Below, one piece after another: positions 44,322 through 52,083 of a DNA stretch of 64,000 nucleotides (position 1 is its first letter; each line of letters begins with the position of its first letter). The DNA is from JBJXHC01 sp046160825 (GTDB lineage: Bacteria; Bacteroidota; Ignavibacteria; UBA10030; UBA6906), in NCBI GenBank assembly GCA_046160825.1, contig JBJXHC010000027.1:1-64000 (forward strand), given 5' to 3'. Below the pieces are notes generated by a model. It worked only from the letters and a program-made list of their open reading frames with translations, was not told where the DNA came from and ran no database searches. Position numbers and translations under genes: made by a program.

Positions 44322-44825
44322 ATGTACATCATCAAAAGCATCCTTGTGCCGACCGACTTTTCGGAATTTTCGACAATCGCCATCGAACACGCATCTTCGC
44401 TTGCGCTGCTCTACGGAGCAAAGATCCATCTTGTGTACGTCATCGACGCCTCACCGGTGCTCGCGGTACCGAATCTTGTATTGACCACCCAGTCCATGAA
44501 CTCGCTTGAAGCCAACGCCGAGGAGGAGATGAGGAAGTTTGTGTATTGGAAACTGAAGAACAGTACGAATCTGGAGCAGATCATTCTGCACGGCGAGCCA
44601 TACCGGGAAATCGTGACCTATGCCCAGCAACACGACATTGATCTGATTGTCATTGCGACGCACGGGAGAACAGGAATTGCGCATATGCTGATGGGAAGTG
44701 TCGCCGAGAAGGTCGTCCGGTTTTCGCCCGTTCCTGTGCTTGCGGTGAAGCCAATGGAACTGCGCGAGAGGATACTGACGAAACATGATATCGAAGAAGA
44801 CCTTCACATTCTTGAGCGAGAGTAA
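44322..44825 (+). CDS. Universal stress protein (UspA family)
   Basis: The 167-residue single-domain Usp begins 'YIIKSILVPTDFSEFSTIAIEHA' and has the nucleotide-binding loop 'ATHGRTGIAHMLMGSVAEKVVRFSPVPVLAVKP', matching G-2x-G-9x-G-S except that the first Gly is Ala. It probably binds ATP. In many bacteria Usp proteins accumulate under anoxia or energy stress. Its sigma-54 promoter and place directly behind the NtrC-type gene fit such a role. Confidence 0.93.
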   Translation: MYIIKSILVPTDFSEFSTIAIEHASSLALLYGAKIHLVYVIDASPVLAVPNLVLTTQSMNSLEANAEEEMRKFVYWKLKNSTNLEQIILHGEPYREIVTYAQQHDIDLIVIATHGRTGIAHMLMGSVAEKVVRFSPVPVLAVKPMELRERILTKHDIEEDLHILERE

Positions 44826-44844
44826 AGAGAGACCGCGGGATATC

Positions 44845-45276
44845 ATGCAATCGATCAACGAGAAAAAAATACAAGACTCCGGTGTTCGGAAGAACGCCAT
44901 CATCATGTACAGTCCCGATGTGGATCTCTGTATGAGTCTGACGCTCTACTTTCAGGAAAAGTACATCATCATCACCACAACGGATGGGAACACATTGCCG
45001 GCACTTGTTGAAATGTATCACCCGCTTCTGGTGATTGTTGACGCGTTGCCGACGAGTTGGATTCTTGATCTCTTCGATGGATGGAAAAAGGTGAATCCTG
45101 CGATGAGCATCATGCTCTTTCGTGTATGGAGATACGAAGACCGAAAACGGGAAGCAACAATTCACCAATCTATAGACTATGTGGCGTATAAGCCGATCGA
45201 TATTGCCTACGTTGCACGAATTGTCAACACGTTGGCCGAGACATCGGACAAAGCGCCGGCAAAGACCGGGTTGTAG
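44845..45276 (+). CDS. Receiver-like protein, atypical
   Basis: The product is about 143 residues from ATG 44845; an in-frame ATG at 44785 would overlap usp by 41 bp. The fold reads like a response-regulator receiver: beta1 'NAIIMYSPDVDLCMSLTLYF', beta3 'PLLVIVDALPTSW' with an Asp in the phospho-acceptor position, and beta5 'DYVAYKPIDIAYVARIVNTL' with the conserved Lys. The acidic pair at the end of beta1 is missing. It is probably an atypical receiver that works by protein contact. It may cooperate with the neighbouring kinase or Usp. Confidence 0.65.
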   Translation: MQSINEKKIQDSGVRKNAIIMYSPDVDLCMSLTLYFQEKYIIITTTDGNTLPALVEMYHPLLVIVDALPTSWILDLFDGWKKVNPAMSIMLFRVWRYEDRKREATIHQSIDYVAYKPIDIAYVARIVNTLAETSDKAPAKTGL

Positions 45277-45299
45277 GCTTTCTTTGGAAGGATAGTACC

Positions 45300-46046
45300 A
45301 TGGGACACGCAATTGCAGCACAAGCAACCGATGGTCTTCGATATGGCAGATCGGAGATTCAGAAACACCTTCATGGTAACTTTGCCCGGGGAATGATGAT
45401 CTCGATCCTCTTGCATGCTGTAGTCATTGGCTCATATTATACTTCTCAGATCGTTGGAAGTGACGAAGATATTCCGATGGTGAAGGTGCGTATTCTCAAG
45501 TACAGTGACCTCGGTCCACCTCCATCCATCTCGCAACTGCCGCCAGTTCCTTCACTAGGGGTGCAGACCCCGACAAGACCTTCTGTCGGAGTGCCGGTAC
45601 CGGTTCCGGATGCCGAGGTGAACCCTGAGCAGACTTTTGCGACGCAGCAAGAACTGAGCGCAACCCCGTCCCCCGTGACTGAGGGTTTAAGCAGCGAGGA
45701 TGGCATTCAGGTGACACAGGATATTACGATAGAGGATGATCCGGACATTGATGAGTTCGTTCCATACGAAAAGGGCCCCGTGGTTGTGAAGAACGTAGTC
45801 CCGAAGTATCCTGAAATGGCTCTTCGTGCGGGTCTCGAGGGCACAGTATGGGTGAAAGTTCTCGTGGATAAAGATGGGAAGCCCAAAAAAGCCGTCGTTC
45901 TGAAGTCAGCTGCAGAAATCCTGAATGATGCGGCGTTGGAGGCGGCTATGCAGTTTGTTTTTACTCCGGCCGTTATGAACAGCGGCGCTGTGCGTGTTTG
46001 GGTGGCTATACCGTTTAAATTTCAGATTAACGATAGTCCAAGTTAA
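45300..46046 (+). CDS. tonB: TonB-family energy transducer
   Basis: The 248-residue protein has a cytoplasmic N-terminus, one membrane helix (about 30-48, 'GMMISILLHAVVIGSYYTSQIV'), a Pro-rich periplasmic spacer ('PTRPSVGVPVPVPDAE', about 78-110) and a C-terminal TonB domain ('VVPKYPEMALRAGLEGTVWVKVLVDKDGKPKKAVVLKSAAEILNDAALEAAMQFVFTPA'). It couples the proton motive force to outer-membrane receptors such as those at 26.8 and 30.5 kb. No exbB/exbD is adjacent. ATG 45300 follows GGAAGG. Confidence 0.9.
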   Translation: MGHAIAAQATDGLRYGRSEIQKHLHGNFARGMMISILLHAVVIGSYYTSQIVGSDEDIPMVKVRILKYSDLGPPPSISQLPPVPSLGVQTPTRPSVGVPVPVPDAEVNPEQTFATQQELSATPSPVTEGLSSEDGIQVTQDITIEDDPDIDEFVPYEKGPVVVKNVVPKYPEMALRAGLEGTVWVKVLVDKDGKPKKAVVLKSAAEILNDAALEAAMQFVFTPAVMNSGAVRVWVAIPFKFQINDSPS

Positions 46047-46073
46047 GACCAACATCACGTGGGGAGACATGCA

Positions 46074-46433
46074 ATGCTGACCAATGAACAATACCTCGAA
46101 GCGATTCTGGCAAGCGTCTGTCCGAAATGTGTGGACGGGGATGGCAAGGGAAACTGCCTGATTTCCAACAATGCTGAATGCGCTGTCAAGCGGTTTCACT
46201 CTGAGATTGTCGAAGTCGTTCGCTCCATGTATAGCAATTCCATGGAGCCTTACGAGGCAGCATTGAGGAATAGGGTCTGCGGTGCGTGCATCCATCAGTC
46301 GAGTGACGGGAGATGTGCTGTCAGGAACGAAGTCGATTGCTCGTTGGACAGGTACTTTCCATTGATCGTCGAGACTATCGAGAAATTGGAAGTGAAACAC
46401 CGTCTCGCAAGTCCAGGCACAGGTTGGAGTTAA
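46074..46433 (+). CDS. Cys-rich protein with two four-Cys motifs
   Basis: ATG 46074 is chosen over the GTG at 46059. The 119-residue product has an internally repeated layout: 'CPKCVDGDGKGNCLISNNAECAVKRF' and 'CGACIHQSSDGRCAVRNEVDCSLDRYF', each with CxxC-x7/8-C-x5/6-C followed by a hydrophobic helix. The duplicated four-Cys units could bind Zn or an Fe-S cluster. It heads three small genes (Cys-rich, membrane and ferredoxin) upstream of the CoA-transferase/kor operon. I do not recognise the family. Confidence 0.75.
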   Translation: MLTNEQYLEAILASVCPKCVDGDGKGNCLISNNAECAVKRFHSEIVEVVRSMYSNSMEPYEAALRNRVCGACIHQSSDGRCAVRNEVDCSLDRYFPLIVETIEKLEVKHRLASPGTGWS

Positions 46434-46445
46434 AAGAAAAATCCG

Positions 46446-46727
46446 GTGATTCCATTACTCGCTATCATAAGTGTGATGGTCTCATTCGCAGCATTGCTGA
46501 CGGTATTGCCGCAGTCCGTCAACGTATACAGGCACTTTGCGAGAGCTCATTTTGTTGAATGTCCGGAAAAGCATCAACAGTCGACAGTGGCCATCTCGGC
46601 CGGTATCGCGGCCACAACATCTGCGGTTGTCCGGCCTGTTCTTGTTGTAACAGCGTGTGCGCTATGGCCGGTTGGCCGTCGTTGCTCACGGAAGTGTATC
46701 GCCCAGATTCGATGGAGCGATTCTTGA
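46446..46727 (+). CDS. Small membrane-anchored Cys-containing protein
   Basis: The 93-residue product from GTG 46446 has one N-terminal membrane helix (PLLAIISVMVSFAALLTVL) and a soluble tail with 'VECPEKHQQSTVAI' and 'VVTACALWPVGRRCSRKCIAQI'. The C-x-LWP-x5-C-x3-C-xxQ pattern recurs in small hypothetical proteins of anaerobes and suggests a redox or metal site. The start lacks a good SD. Its gene lies between two other Cys-rich genes. Confidence 0.65.
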   Translation: MIPLLAIISVMVSFAALLTVLPQSVNVYRHFARAHFVECPEKHQQSTVAISAGIAATTSAVVRPVLVVTACALWPVGRRCSRKCIAQIRWSDS

Positions 46728-46769
46728 GGATCGGAGTAATCATCAACAACCAAAGCAAGGTGATTCATT

Positions 46770-46997
46770 ATGACGCAGACAGGGCTATCAACCAATCTTC
46801 CCGGCAGGTATTTTGTTTCCGATGAATGTGATGGATGTGCGTATTGTGCTCTGGTGGCTCCGGATAATTTCGACTTCGACAAACTAACCAATACGTATTA
46901 CGTAGCACGGCAGCCACAGACAACGGACGAGATCGGGCTGGTGAGTGAAGTGATGGAAGACTGTCCAGTGGATGCAATCCAGGAACGAAACAATTAA
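46770..46997 (+). CDS. Single-cluster ferredoxin
   Basis: The 75-residue protein has one [4Fe-4S] site: 'DECDGCAYCALVAPDNF' gives CxxCxxC and 'MEDCPVDAI' gives the distal CP. The usual fourth Cys of the first motif is replaced (A for C in 'LVAPDNF'), so four ligands are only reached with the distal Cys, as in monocluster ferredoxins (Fer4_13/15). It is a candidate electron partner for the KOR and PFOR enzymes encoded downstream. Confidence 0.85.
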   Translation: MTQTGLSTNLPGRYFVSDECDGCAYCALVAPDNFDFDKLTNTYYVARQPQTTDEIGLVSEVMEDCPVDAIQERNN

Positions 46998-47093
46998 AGT
47001 TCCCAATGTATGGTATTCGATAAATCCTCTGTAGAGACATATCTTATTTCTCACTGAGGCTACCCAAGCTGTTTCTCGCTCTTGCAAAGCCAT

Positions 47094-47107
47094 TCTCAGA
47101 TTTTAGA
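47094..47107 (+). promoter_or_regulatory. Activator-binding site upstream of the kor operon
   Basis: TCTCA, GATT, TTAGA: one mismatch to the TCTCA-N4-TGAGA repeat at usp, at about -119 to -106 from the predicted start at 47213. Confidence 0.55.
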
Positions 47108-47186
47108 ATATCTCTCCGTTTGAGTCGTTAGCCACTCTGGAATCCCCCAATTCCATTCTATTCTCAAGTTCTTCCCGCAATTCTCA

Positions 47187-47202
47187 TGGCACGTATCTTG
47201 AC
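47187..47202 (+). promoter_or_regulatory. Sigma-54 promoter of the CoA-transferase/kor operon
   Basis: TGGCAC, GTATC, TTGAC: a perfect -24 half and TTG at the right spacing; the -12 C is A. A sigma-70 reading of TTGACC at 47198 finds no -10 box at 16-18 nt. Confidence 0.7.
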
Positions 47203-47299
47203 CTTTTAATACTGTACGATATTGCCGGCGTCGGTTCTCCGGTCGAACCGGCAGGCCTGAGGTTCTCGTTCCAACAACGCAACAATAGAATAGGCATCT

Positions 47300-48634
47300 A
47301 TGCACTACAATACAATTTCCCAGACCATCAAACGACAGTACGAACGAAAATTCGTTACTGCAAGCGAAGCGGTTTCGGTTATTCAATCAGGTAACAGGGT
47401 ATGGATACATCCGGGTTGCGCCGTGCCGCAGATTCTTCTGGATGCGATGGTAGCCCGATACGAGGAATTACATGACGTTGAGGTCGTGCACCTGCTTGGC
47501 GTGAACCAGGCCCCATATGTTCATCCGGAAATGAAAGGGCACTTCAGGCACAATGCCTTTTTTATCGGAAAGAATGTACGGCAAGCCGTATGGGAAGGAC
47601 GTGCAGACTTCACTCCCATTTTTCTCTCGGAGATTCCTGCAATGCTGTACGGCAAGCAATATCCGATTGACGTGGCCTTGATTCAGGTTTCGCCCCCGGA
47701 TGAACACGGGTACTGCAGTTTTGGCGTCGGTGTTGAATGCACCAAGGCAGCAACAGAAGTGGCAAAGGTGGTGATTGCCCAGGTGAACCCCAATATGCCG
47801 AGGTCGCTGGGCGACAGCTTCATTCATTTGAATCAGATCGACTATTGTGTGGAAGTTGATACGTTGCTGACAGAACTTCCCCAGCTTGAAGGTGATGAGA
47901 CGCCGGAAGAGTTGGATGTGTATCAGAAGATTGGAGCGCACGTTGCCAGTCTGGTTGAAGATGGTGCGACACTGCAACTGGGGATCGGTCGAATTCCGGA
48001 TGCTGTGGTGAAATATCTGGGCGACCGGAAAGACCTTGGCATTCATTCCGAAATGGTTTCGGATGGTATTATTCCCCTCGTTGAAGCAGGGGTTATCAAT
48101 AACAGGAAGAAGACCTTGCTTCCGGGAAAGATCGTCACGTCATTCGTTCTCGGTTCTCGCCAACTGTTTGAGTTTGTCGATAACAATCCGTTGATGGAGT
48201 TTCGACCAACCCAATTTACGAACGACCCGTTTACCATTTCGCGGAACAGGAAAATGGTGGCGATCAATTCGGCACTGGCTGTTGATCTCACGGGACAGGT
48301 CTGCGCCGATTCGATCGGCCAGAAATTCTACAGCGGGTTTGGCGGGCAGGTGGATTTTATTCGCGGGGCTGCAAGGTCCGAGGGTGGCAAGCCCATCATT
48401 GCCCTTCCCTCAACGGCCAAAGACGGAGCTCTTTCACGCATTACGACGAGGCATATGGATGGAGCCGGTGTGACCACGTCGCGGGGTGATGTTCACTATG
48501 TGGTAACTGAGTTTGGTGTGGTGAATCTGCATGGCAAGACAATCAGAGAACGGGCGGAATCGCTTATTCAGATTGCGCATCCATCGTTCAGGCAGTCCCT
48601 TGAGGAGTTTGCCAGGGAACAACACTACTTGTAG
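47300..48634 (+). CDS. Acetyl-CoA hydrolase/transferase (4-hydroxybutyrate CoA-transferase family)
   Basis: The 444-residue class I CoA-transferase shows 'GNRVWIHPGCAVPQILLDAM', the Glu-containing 'LGIHSEMVSDGIIPLVEAG' (the Glu that carries CoA) and 'FYSGFGGQVDFIRGAARSEGGKPIIALPSTA' (oxyanion GxGGQ loop). It exchanges CoA between acetate or other short acids and an acyl-CoA. It is first in an operon with korDABC, so it probably handles the acyl-CoA made or used by KOR (for example succinyl-CoA/acetate). Confidence 0.9.
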   Translation: MHYNTISQTIKRQYERKFVTASEAVSVIQSGNRVWIHPGCAVPQILLDAMVARYEELHDVEVVHLLGVNQAPYVHPEMKGHFRHNAFFIGKNVRQAVWEGRADFTPIFLSEIPAMLYGKQYPIDVALIQVSPPDEHGYCSFGVGVECTKAATEVAKVVIAQVNPNMPRSLGDSFIHLNQIDYCVEVDTLLTELPQLEGDETPEELDVYQKIGAHVASLVEDGATLQLGIGRIPDAVVKYLGDRKDLGIHSEMVSDGIIPLVEAGVINNRKKTLLPGKIVTSFVLGSRQLFEFVDNNPLMEFRPTQFTNDPFTISRNRKMVAINSALAVDLTGQVCADSIGQKFYSGFGGQVDFIRGAARSEGGKPIIALPSTAKDGALSRITTRHMDGAGVTTSRGDVHYVVTEFGVVNLHGKTIRERAESLIQIAHPSFRQSLEEFAREQHYL

Positions 48635-48644
48635 GAGACCATTG

Positions 48645-48956
48645 ATGGCACGCGGATCGGTTCAATTTGAAATCGACACATGTAAGGGATGTGAACTGTG
48701 TATAGGAGCTTGTCCCCAGGGCAGCATAGAACTCTCCCCGGGGATTAACAAACAGGGGTATCACTACGCCGTACTTATCAAGGACAATTGTACCGGCTGC
48801 ACAAACTGCGCTCTCGTTTGTCCCGATGCAGTGATTCGGGTGTATCGCGAGGAGAAGAAGAAAAGGGTTCCACTTGCAACCATTTCCAATGTCCAGGAAA
48901 ACATCACGGTCACCATTACTGATGGTGAGCGGGGAACAGTCGGTTCACAAGGGTAA
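48645..48956 (+). CDS. korD: 2-oxoacid:ferredoxin oxidoreductase, delta (ferredoxin) subunit
   Basis: ATG 48645 follows GGAG and gives 103 residues, 10 bp after the CoA-transferase. Two [4Fe-4S] motifs are complete: 'CKGCELCIGACPQ' and 'CTGCTNCALVCPD'. It passes electrons between the KOR catalytic subunits and free ferredoxin. Open frame upstream of 48645 overlaps the previous gene and is ignored. Confidence 0.92.
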   Translation: MARGSVQFEIDTCKGCELCIGACPQGSIELSPGINKQGYHYAVLIKDNCTGCTNCALVCPDAVIRVYREEKKKRVPLATISNVQENITVTITDGERGTVGSQG

Positions 48957-48973
48957 TCTGAAAGGGGAATACG

Positions 48974-50062
48974 GTGTCCGAGCTTCGATTAATGAAAGGA
49001 AATGAGGCGCTGGCCGAGGCCGCCATCCGCGCGGGATGTCAGGCGTATTTCGGTTATCCCATCACGCCGCAGTCGGAGATTCTTGAGTACCTGACCGACG
49101 AGGGGCGTAAACGGGGGATGGTCGTTCTGCAAGCAGAGAGCGAAGTTGCCTCAATCAACATGGTGTATGGAGCGGCTGGAGCGGGAGCCAGGACTATGAC
49201 ATCGTCATCAAGTCCCGGAATCAGCTTGATGCAGGAAGGTCTCTCGTATATCACATGTGCCGAGCTGCCATGCCTTGTGGTCAATGTCAACCGCGGAGGT
49301 CCCGGCCTTGGGACAATTCAACCCTCGCAGGGTGATTACTTCCAGTCCACAAAAGGGGGCGGTCATGGGGATTACCGCTTGATCGTCCTTGCGCCGGCAA
49401 GCGTTCAGGAGATGGCGGACTTTGTGTATGATGCGTTTGACCTTGCAGACAAGTACCGGACTCCGGTGTTGATTCTGGCTGATGGTGCGTTGGGACAGAT
49501 GATGGAGAAAGTGGAATTTAAAGAATACAATCCGGCGGAACATATCCCGCCAAAACCGTGGGCAACGGTTGGCAAACCCAAGTCACGTGAGCGCAATATC
49601 ATTACGTCGCTTCATATTCAACCGGAAAAGATGGAGCAAATGAACATCCAACTCCAGGCAAAGTACAAGGAGATCTCGGAACATGAGGTCCGCTTTGAGG
49701 AGATACAGACCGGGGATGCCGAGTGTTTTATCGTTGCATACGGGTTGGCTGCTCGTATCGCGCATCGCGCAGTGGAACTGGCGCGCGAATTGGGTATCCG
49801 TGTCGGATTGTTGCGACCGATAACGCTCTGGCCGTTTCCCCAGGCAAAGATCCGCGAGCTTGCGGACAAGACTCACGGGGTGTTGGTGGTCGAAATGAAC
49901 GCGGGACAAATGGTGGAAGACGTCCGACTCAGCGTTGAAGGAAGAGTGCCAGTCCGGTTTTGCGGAAGAATGGGTGGTGTTGTCCCATCGGCCGAGGAGA
50001 TTGTGGCTGCTCTTGAAGCATTGGACTATGAAGTCGCCAAGGATCATATCGGAGAGTACTGA
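48974..50062 (+). CDS. korA: 2-oxoacid:ferredoxin oxidoreductase, alpha subunit
   Basis: From GTG 48974 (SD AAAGGGG) the 362-residue subunit shows 'LMKGNEALAEAAIRAGCQAYFGYPITPQSEILEYL', 'QAESEVASINMVYGAAGAGARTMTSSSSPGISLMQEGLSYI' and 'RPITLWPFPQAKIRELADKTHGVLVVEMNAGQMVEDVRL'. This is the KorA/VorB type of four-subunit enzymes that interconvert 2-oxoacids with acyl-CoA plus CO2 using ferredoxin. 2-Oxoglutarate is favoured by the neighbouring isocitrate dehydrogenase; branched 2-oxoacids are possible. Confidence 0.92.
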   Translation: MSELRLMKGNEALAEAAIRAGCQAYFGYPITPQSEILEYLTDEGRKRGMVVLQAESEVASINMVYGAAGAGARTMTSSSSPGISLMQEGLSYITCAELPCLVVNVNRGGPGLGTIQPSQGDYFQSTKGGGHGDYRLIVLAPASVQEMADFVYDAFDLADKYRTPVLILADGALGQMMEKVEFKEYNPAEHIPPKPWATVGKPKSRERNIITSLHIQPEKMEQMNIQLQAKYKEISEHEVRFEEIQTGDAECFIVAYGLAARIAHRAVELARELGIRVGLLRPITLWPFPQAKIRELADKTHGVLVVEMNAGQMVEDVRLSVEGRVPVRFCGRMGGVVPSAEEIVAALEALDYEVAKDHIGEY

Positions 50063-50063
50063 C

Positions 50064-50840
50064 ATGGACGCACACGCTTCACAGAATATCGTTGAGACAT
50101 TGGAGTGTGTATATGAACGACCGGACACACTCACCGATACGAGGATGCACTATTGCCCCGGATGCGGCCATGGTTCAGCTCATCGACTGCTGATGGAGGT
50201 TGTTGATGAACTGGGCATTCAAGAGCAGACGATCGGTGTTGCACCTGTTGGATGTTCGGTATTTGCCTATCAGTACATGAACATTGATATGCAGGAAGCG
50301 GCGCATGGACGGGCGTCAGCCGTGGCAACCGGCATCAAACGCATTCATCCTGATAAGTACGTGTTCTCATATCAGGGTGATGGTGATCTTGCTGCAATCG
50401 GTACGGCTGAGACTATTCATACTGCAAACCGCGGCGAGAATATCCTTGTCGTCTTTATCAACAACGGTATTTATGGCATGACCGGCGGTCAGATGGCACC
50501 CACGACCCTGCTCGGGATGAAGACGACGACATCACCCGCCGGCCGTACTATTGAAACATCTGGTTTCCCGCTCAAGATCAGCGACATGATTGCCATGTTG
50601 CCCGGCGTGTATTACGTGAGCAGGCACTCTGTTCACACACCGAACGCAGTCCGGCAGTTGAAGAAAGCACTCACGAAGTCGTTTCAATTTCAGAGGGAAA
50701 AGAAGGGGACATGCTTCATAGAAGTAGTCTCCAATTGCCCCTCCGGTTGGAAAATGACGCCTCCGCAGGCAAACAAATGGATGGAAGAAAATATGTTCCC
50801 GATGTATCCTCCGGGCGAACTGAAAGCACCCAGGCCATGA
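50064..50840 (+). CDS. korB: 2-oxoacid:ferredoxin oxidoreductase, beta (TPP) subunit
   Basis: ATG 50064 sits 1 bp after the korA stop and gives 258 residues. It has 'HYCPGCGHGSAHRLL' and 'VGCSVFAY' (cluster Cys), the thiamine-diphosphate site 'YQGDGDLAAIGTAETIHTANRGENILVVFINNGIYGMTGGQ' and 'VVSNCPSGWKMTP'. It is the catalytic TPP subunit. The longer open frame from 49935 overlaps korA and is spurious. A hairpin (50856-50893) lies between it and korC. Confidence 0.93.
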   Translation: MDAHASQNIVETLECVYERPDTLTDTRMHYCPGCGHGSAHRLLMEVVDELGIQEQTIGVAPVGCSVFAYQYMNIDMQEAAHGRASAVATGIKRIHPDKYVFSYQGDGDLAAIGTAETIHTANRGENILVVFINNGIYGMTGGQMAPTTLLGMKTTTSPAGRTIETSGFPLKISDMIAMLPGVYYVSRHSVHTPNAVRQLKKALTKSFQFQREKKGTCFIEVVSNCPSGWKMTPPQANKWMEENMFPMYPPGELKAPRP

Positions 50841-50855
50841 AACAACAGAGTAGGC

Positions 50856-50893
50856 CGAAGCGCGGAAATTACAACCGTATATCTTTCGCTTCG
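50856..50893 (+). other. Inverted repeat between korB and korC
   Basis: CGAAGCG (50856-50862) and CGCTTCG (50887-50893) form a perfect 7-bp stem, and CGG/CCG inside may extend the structure. With no T run it is more likely an RNA-processing or stability element than a terminator. Confidence 0.5.
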
Positions 50894-50916
50894 TTCAGGA
50901 TTGAAAGGGAACAACA

Positions 50917-51468
50917 ATGACACACGAACTGCTTATTGCCGGCTTTGGCGGACAAGGAGTTCTCTCAATGGGGATGACTCTTGCTTATGCCAGCATGATT
51001 GAGAAAAAGGAAGTGAGTTGGATGCCTTCGTACGGTCCGGAGATGCGGGGCGGCACAGCGAACTGCATTGTGATTGTATCCGATAGACAGATCAGTTCCC
51101 CGATTGTTACGACCTTCGATACGGTTGTTGCGCTCAACCAGCCATCATTGGAGAAATTCGAAAAAGCTGTCAAACCGGGCGGGTTGCTTGTGTATGATTC
51201 CACAAACTGTATCGTCCCACCGGGCAGAACTGATATCGACATCCTTCCGCTTGCGGCGAGTGAAGAGGCGGCCAAATTGAACAATGCCAGGATCATGAAT
51301 ATGATTGTCCTTGGAGCGTTCATCGCCCAGACTGGCGTTGTGGAAATTGCATCATTGATGCATGCCTTGGAAAAGGTTCTGCCGGAACGCTATCACAATC
51401 TCCTGCCATTGAACGAACGAGCGCTGCGCCGCGGAATGGAACTGGCGACAAATGTCGAGGCCGTCTAG
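50917..51468 (+). CDS. korC: 2-oxoacid:ferredoxin oxidoreductase, gamma subunit
   Basis: The 183-residue subunit is diagnostic: 'LLIAGFGGQGVLSMGMTLAYASMIEKKEVSWMPSYGPEMRGGTANCIVIVSD' (CoA-binding gamma domain) and 'NMIVLGAFIAQTGVV'. It starts at ATG 50917 after AAGGGAA, 76 bp behind korB. It completes the alpha-beta-gamma-delta set korDABC, the archaeal-type layout, whereas green sulfur bacteria use a two-subunit KOR. Confidence 0.93.
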   Translation: MTHELLIAGFGGQGVLSMGMTLAYASMIEKKEVSWMPSYGPEMRGGTANCIVIVSDRQISSPIVTTFDTVVALNQPSLEKFEKAVKPGGLLVYDSTNCIVPPGRTDIDILPLAASEEAAKLNNARIMNMIVLGAFIAQTGVVEIASLMHALEKVLPERYHNLLPLNERALRRGMELATNVEAV

Positions 51469-51509
51469 AGGGAAGGTTATCACGTATTCACATCCGAGAG
51501 GAGTCTACA

Positions 51510-51758
51510 ATGGAGGTTCAATGTATGCACACATGTCAGGGTCACTGCAATGCTCTCAATGTTGCCGAGCAGATTGAGTTATCCGCAATTGAGGGATACA
51601 GCCGCTACCTCACGGAGTGCAACTATCCCGACGTGAGAGTGATATTGCAGGATATGATTGACCGGCATCAGAAAACCCTTCAGTTTCTGCAAGGGAAGAA
51701 GAGCGAGCTAACCGAAAAGCTGAATATCCTCGACAACATCAATGACAGTTTTAGCTGA
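51510..51758 (+). CDS. Small helical protein, ferritin-like half (first of two)
   Basis: The 82-residue product starts after GGAG and has 'CMHTCQGHCNALNVAEQIELSAIEGYSRYLTECNYPDVRVILQDMIDRHQKTLQFLQGKKSEL'. Glu residues on one helix (AEQIELSAIEGY) and 'DRHQK' on the next resemble a two-helix half of a ferritin-like fold; the N-terminus adds three Cys and two His. It lies directly behind korC and before another such peptide. The function is unknown; peroxide or oxygen protection of KOR is one idea. Confidence 0.65.
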   Translation: MEVQCMHTCQGHCNALNVAEQIELSAIEGYSRYLTECNYPDVRVILQDMIDRHQKTLQFLQGKKSELTEKLNILDNINDSFS

Positions 51759-51775
51759 AACGGCCTGGAGACAAT

Positions 51776-52027
51776 ATGGAACATCAGGGCAATGATGTCG
51801 TGAATTGGAACGAGGTCTCAATTGAAGAGATCCTCGCACTGGCAATCGCCGATGAGGAATACGCGCGTGACTACTACAAACACGCCGCTGATCTCGCCGG
51901 CAGCTTGCATACGCGACAAATGCTGTTGCAGCTTTCTGAAATGGAACAGGGACATGCCGACCAGTTGCGAAAAGAGCTCGACGAGCTTTCCCTGCAACGT
52001 GAACTGGAAGCTGGAATGGCGGATTAG
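51776..52027 (+). CDS. Small rubrerythrin/ferritin-like protein (second of two)
   Basis: The 83-residue product has 'EEILALAIADEEYARDYYKHAADLAGSLHTRQMLLQLSEMEQGHADQLRKEL'. The E-x6-Y and ExxH (EQGH) pattern is that of one ferritin/rubrerythrin helix pair, so a dimer would be needed for a diiron site. It starts 17 bp after the previous gene; SD GGAG is present. It is probably an oxygen- or peroxide-protective protein co-expressed with the oxygen-sensitive KOR. Confidence 0.75.
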   Translation: MEHQGNDVVNWNEVSIEEILALAIADEEYARDYYKHAADLAGSLHTRQMLLQLSEMEQGHADQLRKELDELSLQRELEAGMAD

Positions 52028-52083
52028 GACGGGAAATGGATTCACACCCATTAAGTCCTATGCTGTCCACAAGGAGGTCCACC

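Larger units (their letters stand above)
46998..47299 (+). promoter_or_regulatory. Leader and control region of the CoA-transferase/kor operon
   Basis: This 302-bp gap holds an activator site (47094-47107), a -24/-12 promoter (47187-47202) and a leader of about 87 nt. The leader can fold in two competing ways: TGCCGG (47223-47228) with CCGGCA (47248-47253), or CGGTT (47232-47236) with AACCG (47246-47250). No gene is seen. Confidence 0.6.

Noticed and set aside
47198..47223. Sigma-70 promoter starting with TTGACC
   Set aside because: No acceptable -10 hexamer exists at 16-18 nt; the same bases fit the -12 half of a sigma-54 promoter much better.
49935..50063. Longer korB form starting inside korA
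   Set aside because: The extra residues overlap korA out of frame and precede the conserved korB start; ATG 50064 sits immediately after the korA stop.
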